Assembly (NCBI GenBank): GCA_001600455.1
Contig: BCKC01000004.1
Location: 1,178,001-1,242,000, forward strand
Length of the DNA stretch: 64,000 bases
Direction: 5' to 3'
Origin: Endocalyx cinctus
Lineage: Eukaryota; Ascomycota; Sordariomycetes; Amphisphaeriales; Apiosporaceae
Shown: piece after piece, positions 1 through 12,940 of the stretch
How positions within the stretch are numbered: position 1 is the first letter of the stretch
Layout: each line of letters begins with the position of its first letter
Program-made: the position numbers and the translations under genes
Notes under the pieces: generated by a model
What the model was told of the DNA's origin: nothing
Seen by the model: the letters and a program-made list of their open reading frames with translations, nothing else
Databases searched by the model: none

Positions 1-982
1 GAGAGAGAGAGAGAGAAATAAATCGACGGCCACCGACAATTCGAGCGGCTCTAAATTAGCGAATAGAGCTTTCGCGGCATTTCTCTGATAATGCATGGGT
101 TGTTGTCCACAAATTTCCGTAAAAAGACTAAGCCAGTGTAAACTGATTCGGTATATCATTAATAGTTTGCTAATAATATATATTAACTACTGAGTACACA
201 CGTATATGTACTAGGTTCATCCTTAAGGCTGGGCTATGGATACTACTTATACATCATTGATGAATGTATTACCAAATAGTTTTATTCGAATTTTCTATCT
301 TATCCTATGAAATTTGTATAATACTCGTTGATTAGCTAGTTGTGATCCGCGGAGCAAGTTGTCCCGTAGTATTTCTTATTATACATACTCTGTAATTACA
401 ACTATGGATCTGACTATTGGTGGTCCATCAGAACAAACCCTTGTACGTTTACCAACCACAAAATAAGAAAGCTACGGGGCCATTCACGTGGCATGATTAG
501 TTTATAATTATCCTCGAACGAACGCCGCTTTCGTGAATTTTGGTCTTTTGCATTTCCAGATTTCCCTGTCAAAGATCAACTTTCTCCACCCGGTGTCTCG
601 AGCTAATCTGCTTTTAGGTTAATTTAAAGCTATAGCCGCGTGTTCAATGTGTGTATACCTATATATAGTGTACTTTTGCGGAAGCTTTCATGTTTATATC
701 ACTTGTTTTAAGCAAGACACGTAAGGATTAACATTGGTTTCCGTATACGATGCCGTTTGAAGCAGCACAGCCGATTCGATGAGACGGATCCCTCGCCACA
801 TATTGTATTCAAAAAGATTTGGTTCGATACAGCATGCGATCCTTTTCGACACTCGACTAAAAATATAAAGGGTTCGCGCAAGAAGCAAGCAGATTCTTGG
901 AAACGGTTTGTTGTTTCTTCGGTACTGTTCCAACTTGTTAAACATTCATCATTGCGTTCAGAGTGATTCTTGACACTCCATA
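1..982. other. Intergenic, no gene seen
   Basis: Begins with a short GA microsatellite (1-16). The rest is AT-rich with no convincing coding sequence on either strand. The last few hundred bases should hold the promoter of the membrane protein gene that starts at 983. Confidence 0.6.
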
Positions 983-2242
983 ATGAAAATGTGGCCGAGC
1001 TTCTTCCTCGCCGGCTTTTTATTGCTGTCCCCCTTAGCATCAGCAGAGAACACCATAGCTCGCTCCCGCGACCAATTCAAGAATATCCCCTCCGATTATG
1101 CCGTCGGAAAACTCGCCAAGGCCCTGGCAGACCCTGACCAGTGCAAGTCCGACTACGACCTATACATCTCCCCAGACGTCCAAGACACCTGGGCTACCGG
1201 CCACGTTCACGCCTCCAACCTCGCGAGCTGCATCTTCGGCATACTCCCTCAATGGGCGCAGGCCGAGTTCACCAGCATATCCGTCGCGCTCGGGTTGATA
1301 CCGCCATCTCTCCTCGTCGTAGGGCCGGACGCGACCCAGATAGCGCTCCTGAGTACGCGTAGGCCTTTCCTCGCGACGCTACTGGCGTTCGGGTCTCCCG
1401 CCGTGAGACCCGGCGGCGATCCGGCCGAGGTCCTATTCACGACGCCGACGAAGGCCGGCCTTTCCGCCGCCGCCGTCGTCGCGCAGAGGAAGGGATGGAC
1501 GGCGCGGCTCGTGCACATCGCCATCGTCGTCGTCGAATACGCCGTCGCCGGCGCGGCCGTCTACAACGTGCTCTACCAGACGCACTTCCTGACCTACCGG
1601 GCGGTCTGCTGGGCCGCCATCCAGCTCTTCCAGACCGAGTACCTGCCTGAGACGGCGGCGCCGCTGTTCTGGGTCCTGTTCGGCGTTCCCGTGCACCTGA
1701 TCTTCAACTTCGCGCTGAAGCTGCGGATCAAGAAGGTTGGGGAGGAGGAGGCCGAGGTGGACCTCGGTCGGGGAGACAAACGAGCGCCTTCTACCGACGG
1801 GTCGGCGATCATGATGACGAGTATGAATGATAGGGACGATAAGAATATGTTCACCGCCGAGGAGGACGTGGTGCCGCGCCGGAAAAAGTCGAGGTCGATA
1901 CCGGTTTTATCCTGGGTGTGGAACTGGATCGCTGACGAGCTGACGCCTTGCGTGTACGGTAGGCCACTAGCGGTAAAGGTACAAGAGGATAGTTTGGTGT
2001 TCATGGGCATTGTGCAGTTCGTCAACCTGTCCTCCTTGGCGCATGTGTTGATGGGCACTATCATAACCTCGACGGTATTCTTCATCGGTATCCGAAACGT
2101 GATAATCATGGCAACATATTTCTTGCTCGGGGCTGTCGGATGCAGGGCTGTGGCTTCTTTTGAGATTTATTGGATGAGGAAAAACGCGGTGCAAGTTAGC
2201 AATATTGATCGATATGCTAGCGTGTCAAGGGTTGAATCGTGA
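983..2242 (+). CDS. Secretory-pathway integral membrane protein, function unknown
   Basis: Single-exon ORF of 419 residues starting at ATG 983. The N-terminus is a clear signal peptide (MKMWPSFFLAGFLLLSPLASA, cleavage near residue 21). Several hydrophobic stretches follow, roughly at residues 90-115, 175-200, 225-245 and 340-395. A charged hydrophilic region near residues 250-310 contains acidic and RRKK patches and is probably cytosolic. The GC-rich codon use and clean frame support a real gene. I do not recognise a characterised family. It looks like the lineage-restricted membrane proteins common in Sordariomycetes. It is convergent with the phosphate symporter gene downstream. Confidence 0.8.
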   Translation: MKMWPSFFLAGFLLLSPLASAENTIARSRDQFKNIPSDYAVGKLAKALADPDQCKSDYDLYISPDVQDTWATGHVHASNLASCIFGILPQWAQAEFTSISVALGLIPPSLLVVGPDATQIALLSTRRPFLATLLAFGSPAVRPGGDPAEVLFTTPTKAGLSAAAVVAQRKGWTARLVHIAIVVVEYAVAGAAVYNVLYQTHFLTYRAVCWAAIQLFQTEYLPETAAPLFWVLFGVPVHLIFNFALKLRIKKVGEEEAEVDLGRGDKRAPSTDGSAIMMTSMNDRDDKNMFTAEEDVVPRRKKSRSIPVLSWVWNWIADELTPCVYGRPLAVKVQEDSLVFMGIVQFVNLSSLAHVLMGTIITSTVFFIGIRNVIIMATYFLLGAVGCRAVASFEIYWMRKNAVQVSNIDRYASVSRVES

Positions 2243-2693
2243 AGGTGAAGGGGTCCGCGGTAGGCTACTCTTCGATTTAGGTGGCCTAGTCTCCTCGAGT
2301 TGGCTAGGTTTCGAAAAAAAGAAAAGAAAAAGAACATCAATATTTTTATGAATTATACGTAACTATACTAGAACCAATTAGAAAACTCAAATACATTTCA
2401 TATATATTCGGAGTCGGCAATCCATCTTATAAGTATGAAGTTAGTTTCCAGTTGATGAAAAGCTCCGAGTCCTCAATTAACCAAGATAAAGTCAAAAGCG
2501 GTACTAAGATTTCGAAATTTTTATTTATTAAATCTAGCGCGATAGGATAGGTTTAGAGACTTAGGTAATGGGACAGAATCTAAGATAGCTGTATTATCGT
2601 AAATCTTTTATCCATACAGGAGATGCCATTGAGGCATCTATAGTTTATTACAATTAAGTTTCTTACAAGAGAGTTATATACACCACGAGCCTT
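2243..2693. other. Convergent intergenic region
   Basis: AT-rich spacer between two genes that point toward each other, so it should carry both 3' ends. No ORF or recognisable element was seen. Confidence 0.6.
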
Positions 2694-4738
2694 TTACCAA
2701 TGCGGAGCGTTGAGAATTATGCCCATGAGCACACCGGAGATTATGCCGGCTGCGGGGAGGGTCAAGATCCAGCCAGAGTAGATCCAGCCAATCATTCGCC
2801 AGTTGAGGGCTCGCCAATCCCCGTTGCAGAGACCGACACCGACGACAGCGCCGGTGATACATTGAGTAGTTGACACAGGAAGTTCTATGATTGAGTAAAG
2901 TTAGTAAAACGTGTTACGGATAAAATTACCGACTCTCTTTTTTTCTAACCAGAGTCTGATGCGGAAATGAAAAAAAAAGACCCAAACCTACTTAGACGTG
3001 TGGCAATAATAATAGTGATTGTGCTGCCCAGCTCGATGGAGAAACCGCGAGAGGGTGACTGTAGCGTGAGCTTATTGCCGAGATTGCTCATGATGTTGTA
3101 TCCGTAAGTCCAGAGACCGATAACGAGGGCTGCAGCGCCAAAAGCCAGAATCCACGTGTCAACGTAGGGTTTGCCGGTGGGAACCTCTCCTTTCTGCCAG
3201 ATCTGGTACACTGTAGTGAACGGGCCGATGGCGCTAATAAACAATGTTAGTTGAATTCGTTGCGGCAGAAATTCTCAAATTCCCAATTCAATCGCCCCGT
3301 TTGTGCCTCTTTTCTATCTAGACTTACTTGGAAAGGTCATTCGCTCCGTGGGTGAAGGATGCGACACTGGCAGTCATGATCTGGAGGAAAGAGTACATGA
3401 ACTCGGCCTTGTTATCGTAGTGAGCAGCACGGGCGTGCTTCTCCGCTAAGTCTCCCGTCAGGACGGATTTCTCGTTCTGCATATTGACGACATCCTTGTC
3501 TACGCCGTGGAAGATGGCGAACTTGAAGTACCAGAAAAGCATGTCGCCTGAGTACCAGGCCTTGCCCTCGGGCTTAGGTCCGATGAGAGACTTATGAGGC
3601 GGGGCCGGCATGACCGGCTGCGCGTCGACGACCTTACCTTCGTTGCTCCCGTCGGCGCTGGCAGCTTCGATATCGCCCGCAGGCGCGGTGCGGGTGCGTT
3701 GGGCGTCGAGCTGCTCCTTCGTGAGATGACCCTCGTAGAAGTCACGGATCGCGCCTTGGAAGTCGGCCGGAGGAGCGGTAGGCTCAGGGCGCCTGAGGAG
3801 GAGAGGTCCCAAGGGGATATGGTACCATCGTAGCTGCCAGTCCTCCTTGACAACGACACGCCAGAGCCAAGGCATAAGGAAGATGGCGACGAGGGCGGAG
3901 AAACCGACGCCGGCGCCGAGAATGACGCCGGCCATTTGGCCGTCGGATAAGTTTTCGACGTCGATCTGGCCTCCCTTCCAGACGAGAAGCATGACCAGCA
4001 AGATGGCGGCGATGCCGAAGTAGACGGGGACCAGGTAAAATGCCCTCAGCACCGGGTTCTTTCGCACCAAAACGCCGTACTTGGTGATAAGGAAGACAAC
4101 GGATGCGAAGAATCCCGAGAGTATAGGCGCGATGACCCAGGCGACGAACACGGATACGACACCTTTGTTGATGACGTCGGTGCTGCCGCTAGCGCCAGCG
4201 GGGGCGACCCACTGAACGTTTGAAGCGCCGACCGACGCCACTGCCATCCCGATGACACCACCCATTATGGAGTGCGTAGTCGAAACGGGGAAGCCGATCC
4301 TGGTGGCGATGGTGAGCCAAATGGACGAAGCCGTGACGGCGCATACCATTCCAAGCATCAGGACGCCGGGGGCGTCGGTGTATAAAGTGGGGGAGACAAC
4401 ACCCGTTCGAATGGTATCGGCCACACGGGCACCGACACCCAAACCTCCGGCGAATTCGAATATCGATGCACCAATCATAGCTTGTAGGAGGGTCAAAGAG
4501 CGAGAAGAAACCGATGTGGCCCATGAATTGGCAACATCGTTGGCACCTGTAAATCAATCATGTCTATTAGCTATTGCCTTGAACAAAGCCGGCTATGTGA
4601 TATATAACTGAATGTTATTTTGCTAAAGAATAACGACGTGGAAATATGTGGTTATAAGTGCGTACCGATATTCCAGGCATCGAGAGCGGCGAATACTACG
4701 CCAATGGCGAGGAGATAGTCATACTGATGTAAGACCAT
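2694..4738 (-). CDS. PHO89: Phosphate permease, PiT family (PHO-4/PHO89-like Na+/Pi symporter)
   Basis: Four exons on the minus strand: 4738-4666, 4546-3328, 3233-2992 and 2884-2694. They give 574 residues, close to Neurospora PHO-4. Exon junctions restore both PiT signatures: the first reads WNIG|ANDVANSWATS and the second FTHGANDLS|NAIGP. The C-terminal signature RGFSIELGSTITIIIATRL followed by LPVSTTQCITGA is also intact. A long hydrophilic loop in the middle (about residues 245-390) separates the two membrane halves, as in the family. The protein is expected in the plasma membrane, importing phosphate with sodium, and is usually induced by phosphate starvation; I could not identify the regulatory site here. 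The start ATG (4738) is the only one giving MVLHQYDYLLAIGVVFAALDAWN, matching family N-termini. Confidence 0.95.
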
Positions 4739-6979
4739 CTTGTCGACTACTGATGTAATAAATAAATGAAGTTCAGTATCGTTCCGAGAATGATAATCGG
4801 CAGCTTCGCAAGGCCTATCTATGAGTTGACTCAAGGAAAGAAATTGAGCTGAAGATCAAGGCGAACGGATAAAAACACTACAGCAAAACAGAAGCGTAAG
4901 CTAGGATATATACTTTTCTGCTAGGCGCGACTTAGATTCATCGGTGGATCCTAGATAATACGTTACGCATATGTCGCCAAGGCTGAGTTGGGAGCTCGAC
5001 CGAGGTGGCCAAGTCCCAAGAAGTACGGCTTTTCCGATGATGGATGATCAAAGAAAACACATCAGGGTGGGAGGTAGCCAATAGTTACATTGCATGAATG
5101 AAACGTGCTTCGCAGACTGTGGGAAACATAAATGGAAAGAATCAATTAAATTGAGCCAATAATAATCCTACGGATTACGATCTATTCAATATTTTCTAGG
5201 CCCGTTTTCACGACTTATTTTTCGGTTTCCGGCCAATGGAGAAGTTGGAGGTGAATGTACCAGTACCTAATAGTAGAAGGTCATGTAATTATGATGCGAT
5301 CGTTTTATTTCTTCCTATTGCGTCGCTTCCGCGTAGTGAGATATCATTGATACCTACCAAGCGGTTTATTATATAATATAAATAAGCTGAAACTGTACTG
5401 GGTATACATACAAACTTATTTCGAGATAGGGAGAGGTCAAGTTGGCCATCTACCTAGAATGTTTATCTGTAGGCAGGTTCTTTGAGGAGGTGGTTTATCG
5501 ACCGTCTAGTAATTACCAATGTTGGTCAGACATTTTCACCAATGGAAAAGAAAGTTAATACGATAGGATGGAAGATTCGGTGCATGCTGCCAAGTCGCCA
5601 AGCGAAGAGGATGTTGATGATAAAAGGTCATGTATATGCGTCTGGTATCTTGGCAGATACGTAAATTTCGTAAATTTATATAAATATTGAGCTGATATCT
5701 AGTAGAAGTCTCTATTTAGTAGGGGTTTCAAATCACGTGATATCATAGGATCTGGGGTGTTGCTAGTGGACCTGGTTACCGGACAAGTAAAAGGATTAGT
5801 GCGGCTCTCTTGGCTCCTCGAGCCAAGCAGCCAAGATACACCGATGCGGGTAAGTTAATCTATACCCATACCAAGTCTTTGACCTATGAGAATGCTTGTT
5901 TCAAACACGTGTATGCCTATTATTACTTCATAGGTTATAAAGCATCACGGAAACCATTACTTGATTCGAAAAAAAAAAAAACAGAAAGTGATCTTGTGCA
6001 GATAATCAAGACGAAGTACGAGATAATCAAAGTCTCGTCAATACATGAGTATGTAATTGCCCGAAATATTAAATGATAGGTACATAATCCTTACATACCA
6101 AGCAGCTTGTTGAGATAATAATATATTCGACCTTGGTAACTTACATTACACACGTGTACTCCCTATTTACTTATTTAACCCTTTACTGAATTGTTAGTAT
6201 ACTTGTCTTCAGTTAAACTTAAAAGAAAAGATCGTCTTACGATTCCATCTACCAACAGTGCGCTTCGCCTCTCTATCCAGATTAAATCTTGGTATAATTT
6301 ACAGCATACTTAACTACCCATGTATGACCTAGGCTGCGTGGTTACTCGATATGGTTATCGCACGTATATCCACTACTACGTTAACGCCACTTTGACTTGA
6401 TCTCGGATCACCCCATTCAGGCGTAACCATTCCGTCCCGCAGCTAACAACTGACGTTCAGTTTCCATACATGGTCAAAGCCACCTAAGCCAACTAAGCAG
6501 GACACGACCCAGACAATCGGTAAATGTATCGCGCTAGATAGATAAGTTAAGCCCCGAAGCAAACATGGCTATGGCTTCGGAATAATTTAGGCAGGCGATA
6601 TAAGATCGAGAGTCTAAGTACCTAGTCGGGAGCATTCGTAGTATACTAAAAATTTTTCACAGATACGAGTGCCCTGAAATAATAAATAATTGTGATACCC
6701 CAGTAACGGTATATGGAGAGATATAAAATTCACATTATTATCATTCAGAGACTAATTATTTCGCAGGCATCCGGGGAAAATAGGTAGAAGGAACCTATTA
6801 CATGACTAACTCCCATTGCCCAAATATTGGATACTGACACAATATATAATATATTAGTACAGGCAAAAACGAATCCGTTATTACCTATTTGGTTATAACG
6901 GTTTATCTAGTATCCACTCTCTGATATATATCAAGTAAATATCTCAGGGGTGTTGATTGGCCCCCCTTTTTTTTTACTT
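4739..6979. other. Intergenic, no gene seen
   Basis: About 2.2 kb of AT-rich sequence. Short open frames near 5482-5664 and 5810-6076 lack ATG starts, domain resemblance and plausible splice partners. The left end should hold the promoter of the phosphate symporter; the right end is the 3' flank of the oxidase-lyase gene. Confidence 0.6.
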
Positions 6980-9900
6980 TCATCCCGTCTTCCACTGATC
7001 TAAGGCTTCAACTGGTCGTGACATATCTAACCCATGAGAATGGCTCTCCCATAAAGGCGAAAATAAAATAGCCAGGGTACGGTCACCCGGCGCAATATCT
7101 ACACATAATACCTCAACTCCTGGGTTAGGTAAGTCCACCATCCCGAGGGGAAGCGGAGGATCCCCAGGCAATCGTTCAGCTCTAGCAGTACTAAACACCA
7201 TATTAGGGGAACCTTGTAGAATAACTTTCATTATTTTCCCGTTCTGTGATAACTCTACAAAATCTGGGATTAGCTTTTGCTGTGAAGAATATGAGTTAAA
7301 TTACTTCACTTACGTGCGCTTCTGCCATCCTCGTCAATCAAGATGGCGGCTCTTGTATGCATCCTCCATTGACTCCCGTATGCAGCATTTCGGATCTCGT
7401 CCTGAATGAGCACTTGCTTTCGTTCACTGAGCATTCTCAGACCCCTATTTATTCTAGGACCACCATAGACGGATGTAAGATTAGCGATCCAGAAAGAATC
7501 GTCGTTATGCTCTGCTTTTTGAAAATGCACTTTCGGTACAGCCGCGACCAATTGGTTCGTCTGGTTGTATAATATCGTGTTTTGACCCGCCGTTCTAGTT
7601 TGGTAATAACGCCATCGGGTGCTATCCTGCGATTCTCCTGAGAAGTATCCGGTGGAGAGATAATCGCCATGACAGAGCTCGACGGCCCATCTCTCGCCCA
7701 TAGCGTCGAGGACGAAGTCTCCGGCGTCAAGGTCGCCGTCTATTCATATGTTATTTTCAATGAACTATTTTAACCCTTAATTTTATGTCTAATGATAGGT
7801 GAGTACTCACGTGTTTGATGACCGATCAACGCGCCAGCTTTCATAGCGACGAACAATCCCTCAGCAGAAGACCACGAACTCCGCATGGACACCCAGGAGC
7901 CCCGGGGGTCTTCAAAACTTCGGTCAAGCGGCATCGTCTCCGGCCGCTCTCCCGACGCCACATCGGTGTCATACCAGAGGATAGCGAGCGGATCCGCTGC
8001 CTCGTCCAACTCTCGCTGGTAGATAGTGTAGGTCGAGATGTTGAAGTAATCGCCGTAGAAAAGCATCGAGTTAGCAGATGCCGTGATCTTCTTTGGACCA
8101 CAGTCTCCATTGTCGAACTTTCCCGCCGGCCCCTGACTGTAGATGTGAAAGAGGCCGGTTTCCTTGATCGACGGGTTGGCCGTCAGAAGACCGAAATCGC
8201 TGCCGGTGGCGGCCAGGAGGGCCGATGCCATCTGCGCGTGAGCTTGGGTACCGAAGTGCCAGTAATCAGGCGTTTCCGTCCACGTGCCGTCAGATAACAC
8301 AGCATTTGCGCAGTATTCTCGTGCATTGTTGATAGCTAGGGGAAGAAGTTTTTCAGAAAGTCCTGTCCGGTCATTTCCATAAACAGCCAAGGAACCTAGA
8401 ATAATCCCATCATTTACGACACCTGAGATAATACCATTGGTTAGATTAGGTGCATAGAATTTCCGCTTATAGATAACTCACAATTCCAATTCCCCCTCAC
8501 GGACAGGAACCAGGCATCGTTATCGTATGCCTCCTGTGCTTTGGCTAGTCCAAGCGATAATATTGACCACATAATGGATTCTCTCTGGGACTCGCTCCAT
8601 TCATTATAAAGCCAATCGTAAGCAACAGCAAATGCAACTAGGAACTCTCCAACATCAAGCCAATGTCTAATTGTGATGTTGTTAGCTCATGCATATCGAG
8701 TATGTTAAAGGATGTAATTATAAATAAACTTACTGGCTGTTCCAATTGTCCCCTGCTGGACCGAAATACTGCGTGGAGTTTCCGGACGCTAATTGTAGAA
8801 AATCCCAGATAGAATTCTTCCATTTTTCATCTTGTGTAATCCGGTACGCGTACGCCCAATATTTCACCCGCAATTGAAACTCACGAGCGGTATCCAGAAC
8901 ACCCTCGGTATCCAAGGAGCCAAATGCCGTATAGTTAATCGGAGGCTGTGAATACATGTGCTCCGCTCGTTCTAAGACTGTTTCGTTCCATCGACTTAGA
9001 TATTTATCTTGATTTATAGACCTCCGTATTAGACTCTGCCACTTCTGCTTTCCTGCAATAAGTCTTGGATGAGAATTTCGAATAGGAATATCATCAACGT
9101 GAGTTAATTGTCCTGGTTTGTAACCTTGGGGCGAGGATGGTGTTTGGTGAGCTTCTGTTGCCTCTAATGCGGATTGTACTGGAACGTAAATAGATTTTGA
9201 AATAGATGGCACCCCATGCAAGTTGATAGAAAAGAGCATCCAGTACCCGGGGACCAAGATCCCTGAATCCTCTGGCATTATCATTTGATAACTCCAGTTT
9301 GTTCCTTGTTCTTTTCTTTTAATAGATGATTGTGTGCGCTGAAATAAATTTGTTTCGTCAGACACAGGTGAAGTCAGGATTAGTTGATGATCAAGAGGAA
9401 TACGGCGTTGGTCTGTGTTGATGGAATGTGTGGCGGATCCGTAACGGATCAAAGAAAAGGCACTGATCTTCTCACTGGTATCTACCACGAGTTGAGACCC
9501 TGGCGTAACAATGGTAGACGAAACGTTTTTTATGATGGGTCGACTTGCCAGATTGCGAGTCCTGGCCTGGAAGAGATATGGTGGGGAGTAAATTTGAATG
9601 CTGGGATGGTTGACCGATTCGTCTGCGCATTCATGCCAACATAGACCGCCACCTCCAGTCAGTACCGTGGCATCCGGGAGTAACAAAGCAACGCTGTGGT
9701 AGTTACGTGCTTCAGGTGATCTGGCCATAAGCCTGAATGATTTTGTGATTGGATCCCAGATTTCTGGGGTCCACGAGGAGTTGATATCAGCCCATTGCAT
9801 AGCATAACTAGCCCCACCGTTGGTGAAAACTTCGCCTGTTGGAAGCACGACGCTATTCGCATAAACCCGAGCGAAGTGCATTGGTGCGAGTTTCTCAACT

Positions 9901-10948
9901 CGGACATTCTCGAGCGGAGTCGATATCGTGATTAAATGAGCAGCCCTGGTACTGACTGCTGACGAGTAGCTTGTGGCACCTCCAAGAGTCAGAATCTTTC
10001 CGTTAAGGGCATCATACATAACAGCGTTTCCATTCATAGCATCCGGATCGGCTGCCCGTAGGCCAGCTGCGGCGTGAAATCCGTCGTTATTGACCCCATA
10101 CCAATTCATACGTGAAGAGGGACCGGCTTGAAATACAGTGTCATTCTTCCACGCAAACAACCAAGCGTGGTTGTCGGCGCAAAACGTGCCTCTGTCATCT
10201 TTTGTCATCATGGGTGCCACTGGACAACCAGACAGCCGGCGCCATGACTGACTAGCTGGGTCAAAGATTTCGCCGTCTTTGTCTGCCACCTGGTCGCCAC
10301 CGACACCGCCAGCCCAAGAACCCCCAATGGTAAATATACGACCATTTGAGAGAGTTGCCTGAGCGTGGTACCCTCGTCCGACCGTCATAGGAGACCCTGT
10401 GAGCCATTTTTCCAGACCGGGCTCGTATATGCTGACTTTGCCAGAAGATCTTCCCCCGCTGACAAATGGTCTGCCATGCGCGTCAAGTGAGAGACCAGGA
10501 CAAAACATACCGTGCTGAGTGTCTGACAGTCTGATTTTACTCACATTTCTCGTGGCAAGGTCAAATACAGCGGAAAAGGTAGCGTCCCAATTGCCATCGT
10601 TGCCGTCAAAGTGATCAACTCTATCGGCGGCCCACTAAGTAATATATTAGCTTTCGTGGCCTCCTAGCTAATACATTTATCATCTTGACGATATGAAATT
10701 GTTTATCTACGTACCGCAATTACTTTTTCTGTTTCAGGTAAAACTGCCACCGCAACGGGTACGAGGGGAAGGCGAATTTGAGGACCCCATTCTCCCACTT
10801 CGGCTGGCTCATCGCTTAGGTGAAGCCACGGAGAAAGTGAAAACGACGTATATGTATCTTTAAGACGAAATGTGTAAATAAGTATGAGTATCAAGAATGT
10901 CGTAGTCACTAGCAATAAGTTTCGTCTAAGAAGCAAGAAGAACGCCAT
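6980..10948 (-). CDS. Membrane-anchored fusion: galactose-oxidase-type copper radical oxidase + heparinase II/III-like lyase
   Basis: Six exons on the minus strand: 10948-10715, 10634-8734, 8666-8482, 8422-7811, 7739-7314 and 7263-6980, giving 1213 residues with consistent phase. Residues about 8-28 are a hydrophobic signal anchor after RR, so the rest should be outside the cytosol. Residues about 90-565 form a Kelch-type AA5 oxidase. The family's copper-radical residues are all present: Cys123 in MFCPG and Tyr167 in GRGYH (thioether pair, 44 apart as in galactose oxidase), Trp185 in GGSW, Tyr390-His391 in RNYHS and His481 in SATHSINTDQRR. After a short linker, about residue 600 (HPRLIAGKQKW) starts an alpha-toroid like that of heparinase/alginate-lyase proteins (TPDYWHFGTQAHAQMASAL). 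The C-terminal heparinase II/III beta domain begins with HGDLDAGDFVLDAMGERW. The oxidase/lyase junction lies inside exon 2 with no stop or intron, so the fusion is not a prediction artefact. Oxidation of a primary alcohol and glycan cleavage are inferred from the families; the substrate is unknown. Confidence 0.88.
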
Positions 10949-12940
10949 GATTCATGGACAGAGTTGCGTATAGAGGAAGATGGTTTGACACTCGTAACTA
11001 ACCTTGATGGTCCCAACCATATTAGTAATTCCATTTTTCCTAGTCGGCTCAAACAACCTTAGTAAACCGGAATTGAACCCTGATTCCCGATTTGATACGA
11101 TGTTGTCAAGGTTGGTGAGCAAGATGGGCTTGTGAATATGAGCCAATGACTGTCACTCAGCCGTATACGAAGTCACTATACTGTTTTGATCATTGAAATA
11201 TACTACCAATTACCGATTCATGCAGCGATATCGGGCTTCACAAACCCAAATTGCATGTAACTTAGACAGGATTGAAGTCCGCAAACCATGGACCTCATGT
11301 CACATGTCCAGTCCACGTTTTATGCGACGGTAGTAACTATCACTTACAGACATGGGGAAAATGCGAACCCATGTAGCTGAAAACAATACAAACCTTGTCG
11401 GCTGTATTGATGACACTAGCTGACATACAGTTAGGGTGGGTAATCAATCTAGACATTCAGTTCACGTAGCTCAAACCGAGCTGTTTGATTGATGGAAGGA
11501 GGCTACCCTAGTATAACGAGGCTCTATACGTTATCTTGATCGCTGTGAAGTGGATATTTTCTTAACTTGAAGAAAATTTGTCAGTGATCTGCTTATGGGT
11601 CTCCCAAGTAGTATAACCTTGTATGATTACTCGACTGGAGCCACTATACTCGGTTTCTGTAAGAGGTTGTGCCGGGGAGACACTGGATGTGTCAGCTTAT
11701 TGGGTATTCTTACATTTTCGGTTAAAGTACCATACATGTATAAATCGTAACGCAGAGGGTACTGATTACTTAATTTACATAAGGGAGTCATCAGTATAAA
11801 AGTATGAAGGTATATACGAAATCCTAGTATGTACTTACATAGTAAGTAGGTAATTAAATTACGGAGTTTGAAGTAGTTAAGCGGCGGAGTTATGAAGTAA
11901 ACCGCGTAGTTGTGATATTAGCTTTGGTAAAAATAACGATAGCATTGATTAATATATCCCCGAAACTCCGCATACTATATAATATACTTAACTAAGTAGT
12001 TATACTAAGCTTATGGGGAAAAAGATCAACTACTATATTATGGAAAGGTATGAGAGCAAACTACATATACATAAATATACATATAATGTGTGTACGTAGG
12101 CCCTTTTATAAAATGAGTTAAGTAAGTGGTAGAAATTGCAAGTACTAGCTAGAATATTAACCAAGGGTACTGATATCTCGTATAATTATACTCGGTATTT
12201 ACTTAAGTAGTTGGCATAGTTGGTATATCAGGATTGAATATTGTGTTCTATGTATGAACTACATTATACAATGAAGTATCCCATTATTTGACATACTATA
12301 GAAAACTATTAGTGATAGAAGCAATGGACGAATAACACGTACTCATTGGCCCTGTCAGAAACTTACCCCTCGTCCGTTACATTGCCGGGGCCGATAAAGA
12401 ATAGTCTGGACCCGTTTCGGTTTGTGGTAAATACCATGTCCACCCTGCCACCATACGGAATATTAGTCAGATATAAACGAATCCTGCATACTATCACACC
12501 TAACCTAGTCGCGTAAGCATTAAACCAGGCACCGGAGAACCTTGAAACCGTAACGTCTTCACCGATAGTGGCTCTTAGACGAACATATTAGCCATGCAGC
12601 TTTCATTTCTCTCGACGATAGGTGATAGCCAGGGCGGCCCCGAATTTATTTCAGTAGGGATTGTTATTCGGTTAGCTTCTCGGCCCCTCTCCGATATACC
12701 GTCGGATATTTACTCTTTTAAATGTGATGGGAGACGATATCGGAAAAAAAAATCAAGTGGCCATTCATTTATTCAAGGTAACTGGAATGTGAGATATTAG
12801 ACATTATTGAAATGACAAGGTGAACTGTGAGTATATGTAAGTCTTCAATTCGCCCCTCGTTGGTCCTTGAGAAGAAGAAAGCCAGGGCATCATCCTATTC
12901 ATCTGGATCTCCCTCAAATTTCCTGCTTCATATTTCAAAA
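10949..12940. other. Divergent intergenic region between oxidase-lyase and GT2 genes
   Basis: About 2 kb of AT-rich sequence between two head-to-head genes, so it contains both promoters. The short motif AAGTAGTT recurs at 11871, 11994 and 12205. The frame opening at 12827 begins with GTG and is only the 5' extension of the GT2 frame. No gene was seen. Confidence 0.55.

Noticed and set aside
5482..6076. Two short open frames in the 2.2-kb gap after the phosphate symporter
   Set aside because: No ATG start at the frame openings, biased composition, no domain.
11067..11088. 22-nt minus-strand patch resembling the conserved 18S rRNA segment around GGGTTCGATTCCGG, also like a tRNA B box
   Set aside because: The flanks do not follow 18S rRNA, and the would-be T-stem does not pair, so neither an rRNA fragment nor a tRNA is supported.
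12827..12940. Upstream extension of the GT2 frame
   Set aside because: It begins with GTG, contains no ATG before 12941 and has no conserved residues.
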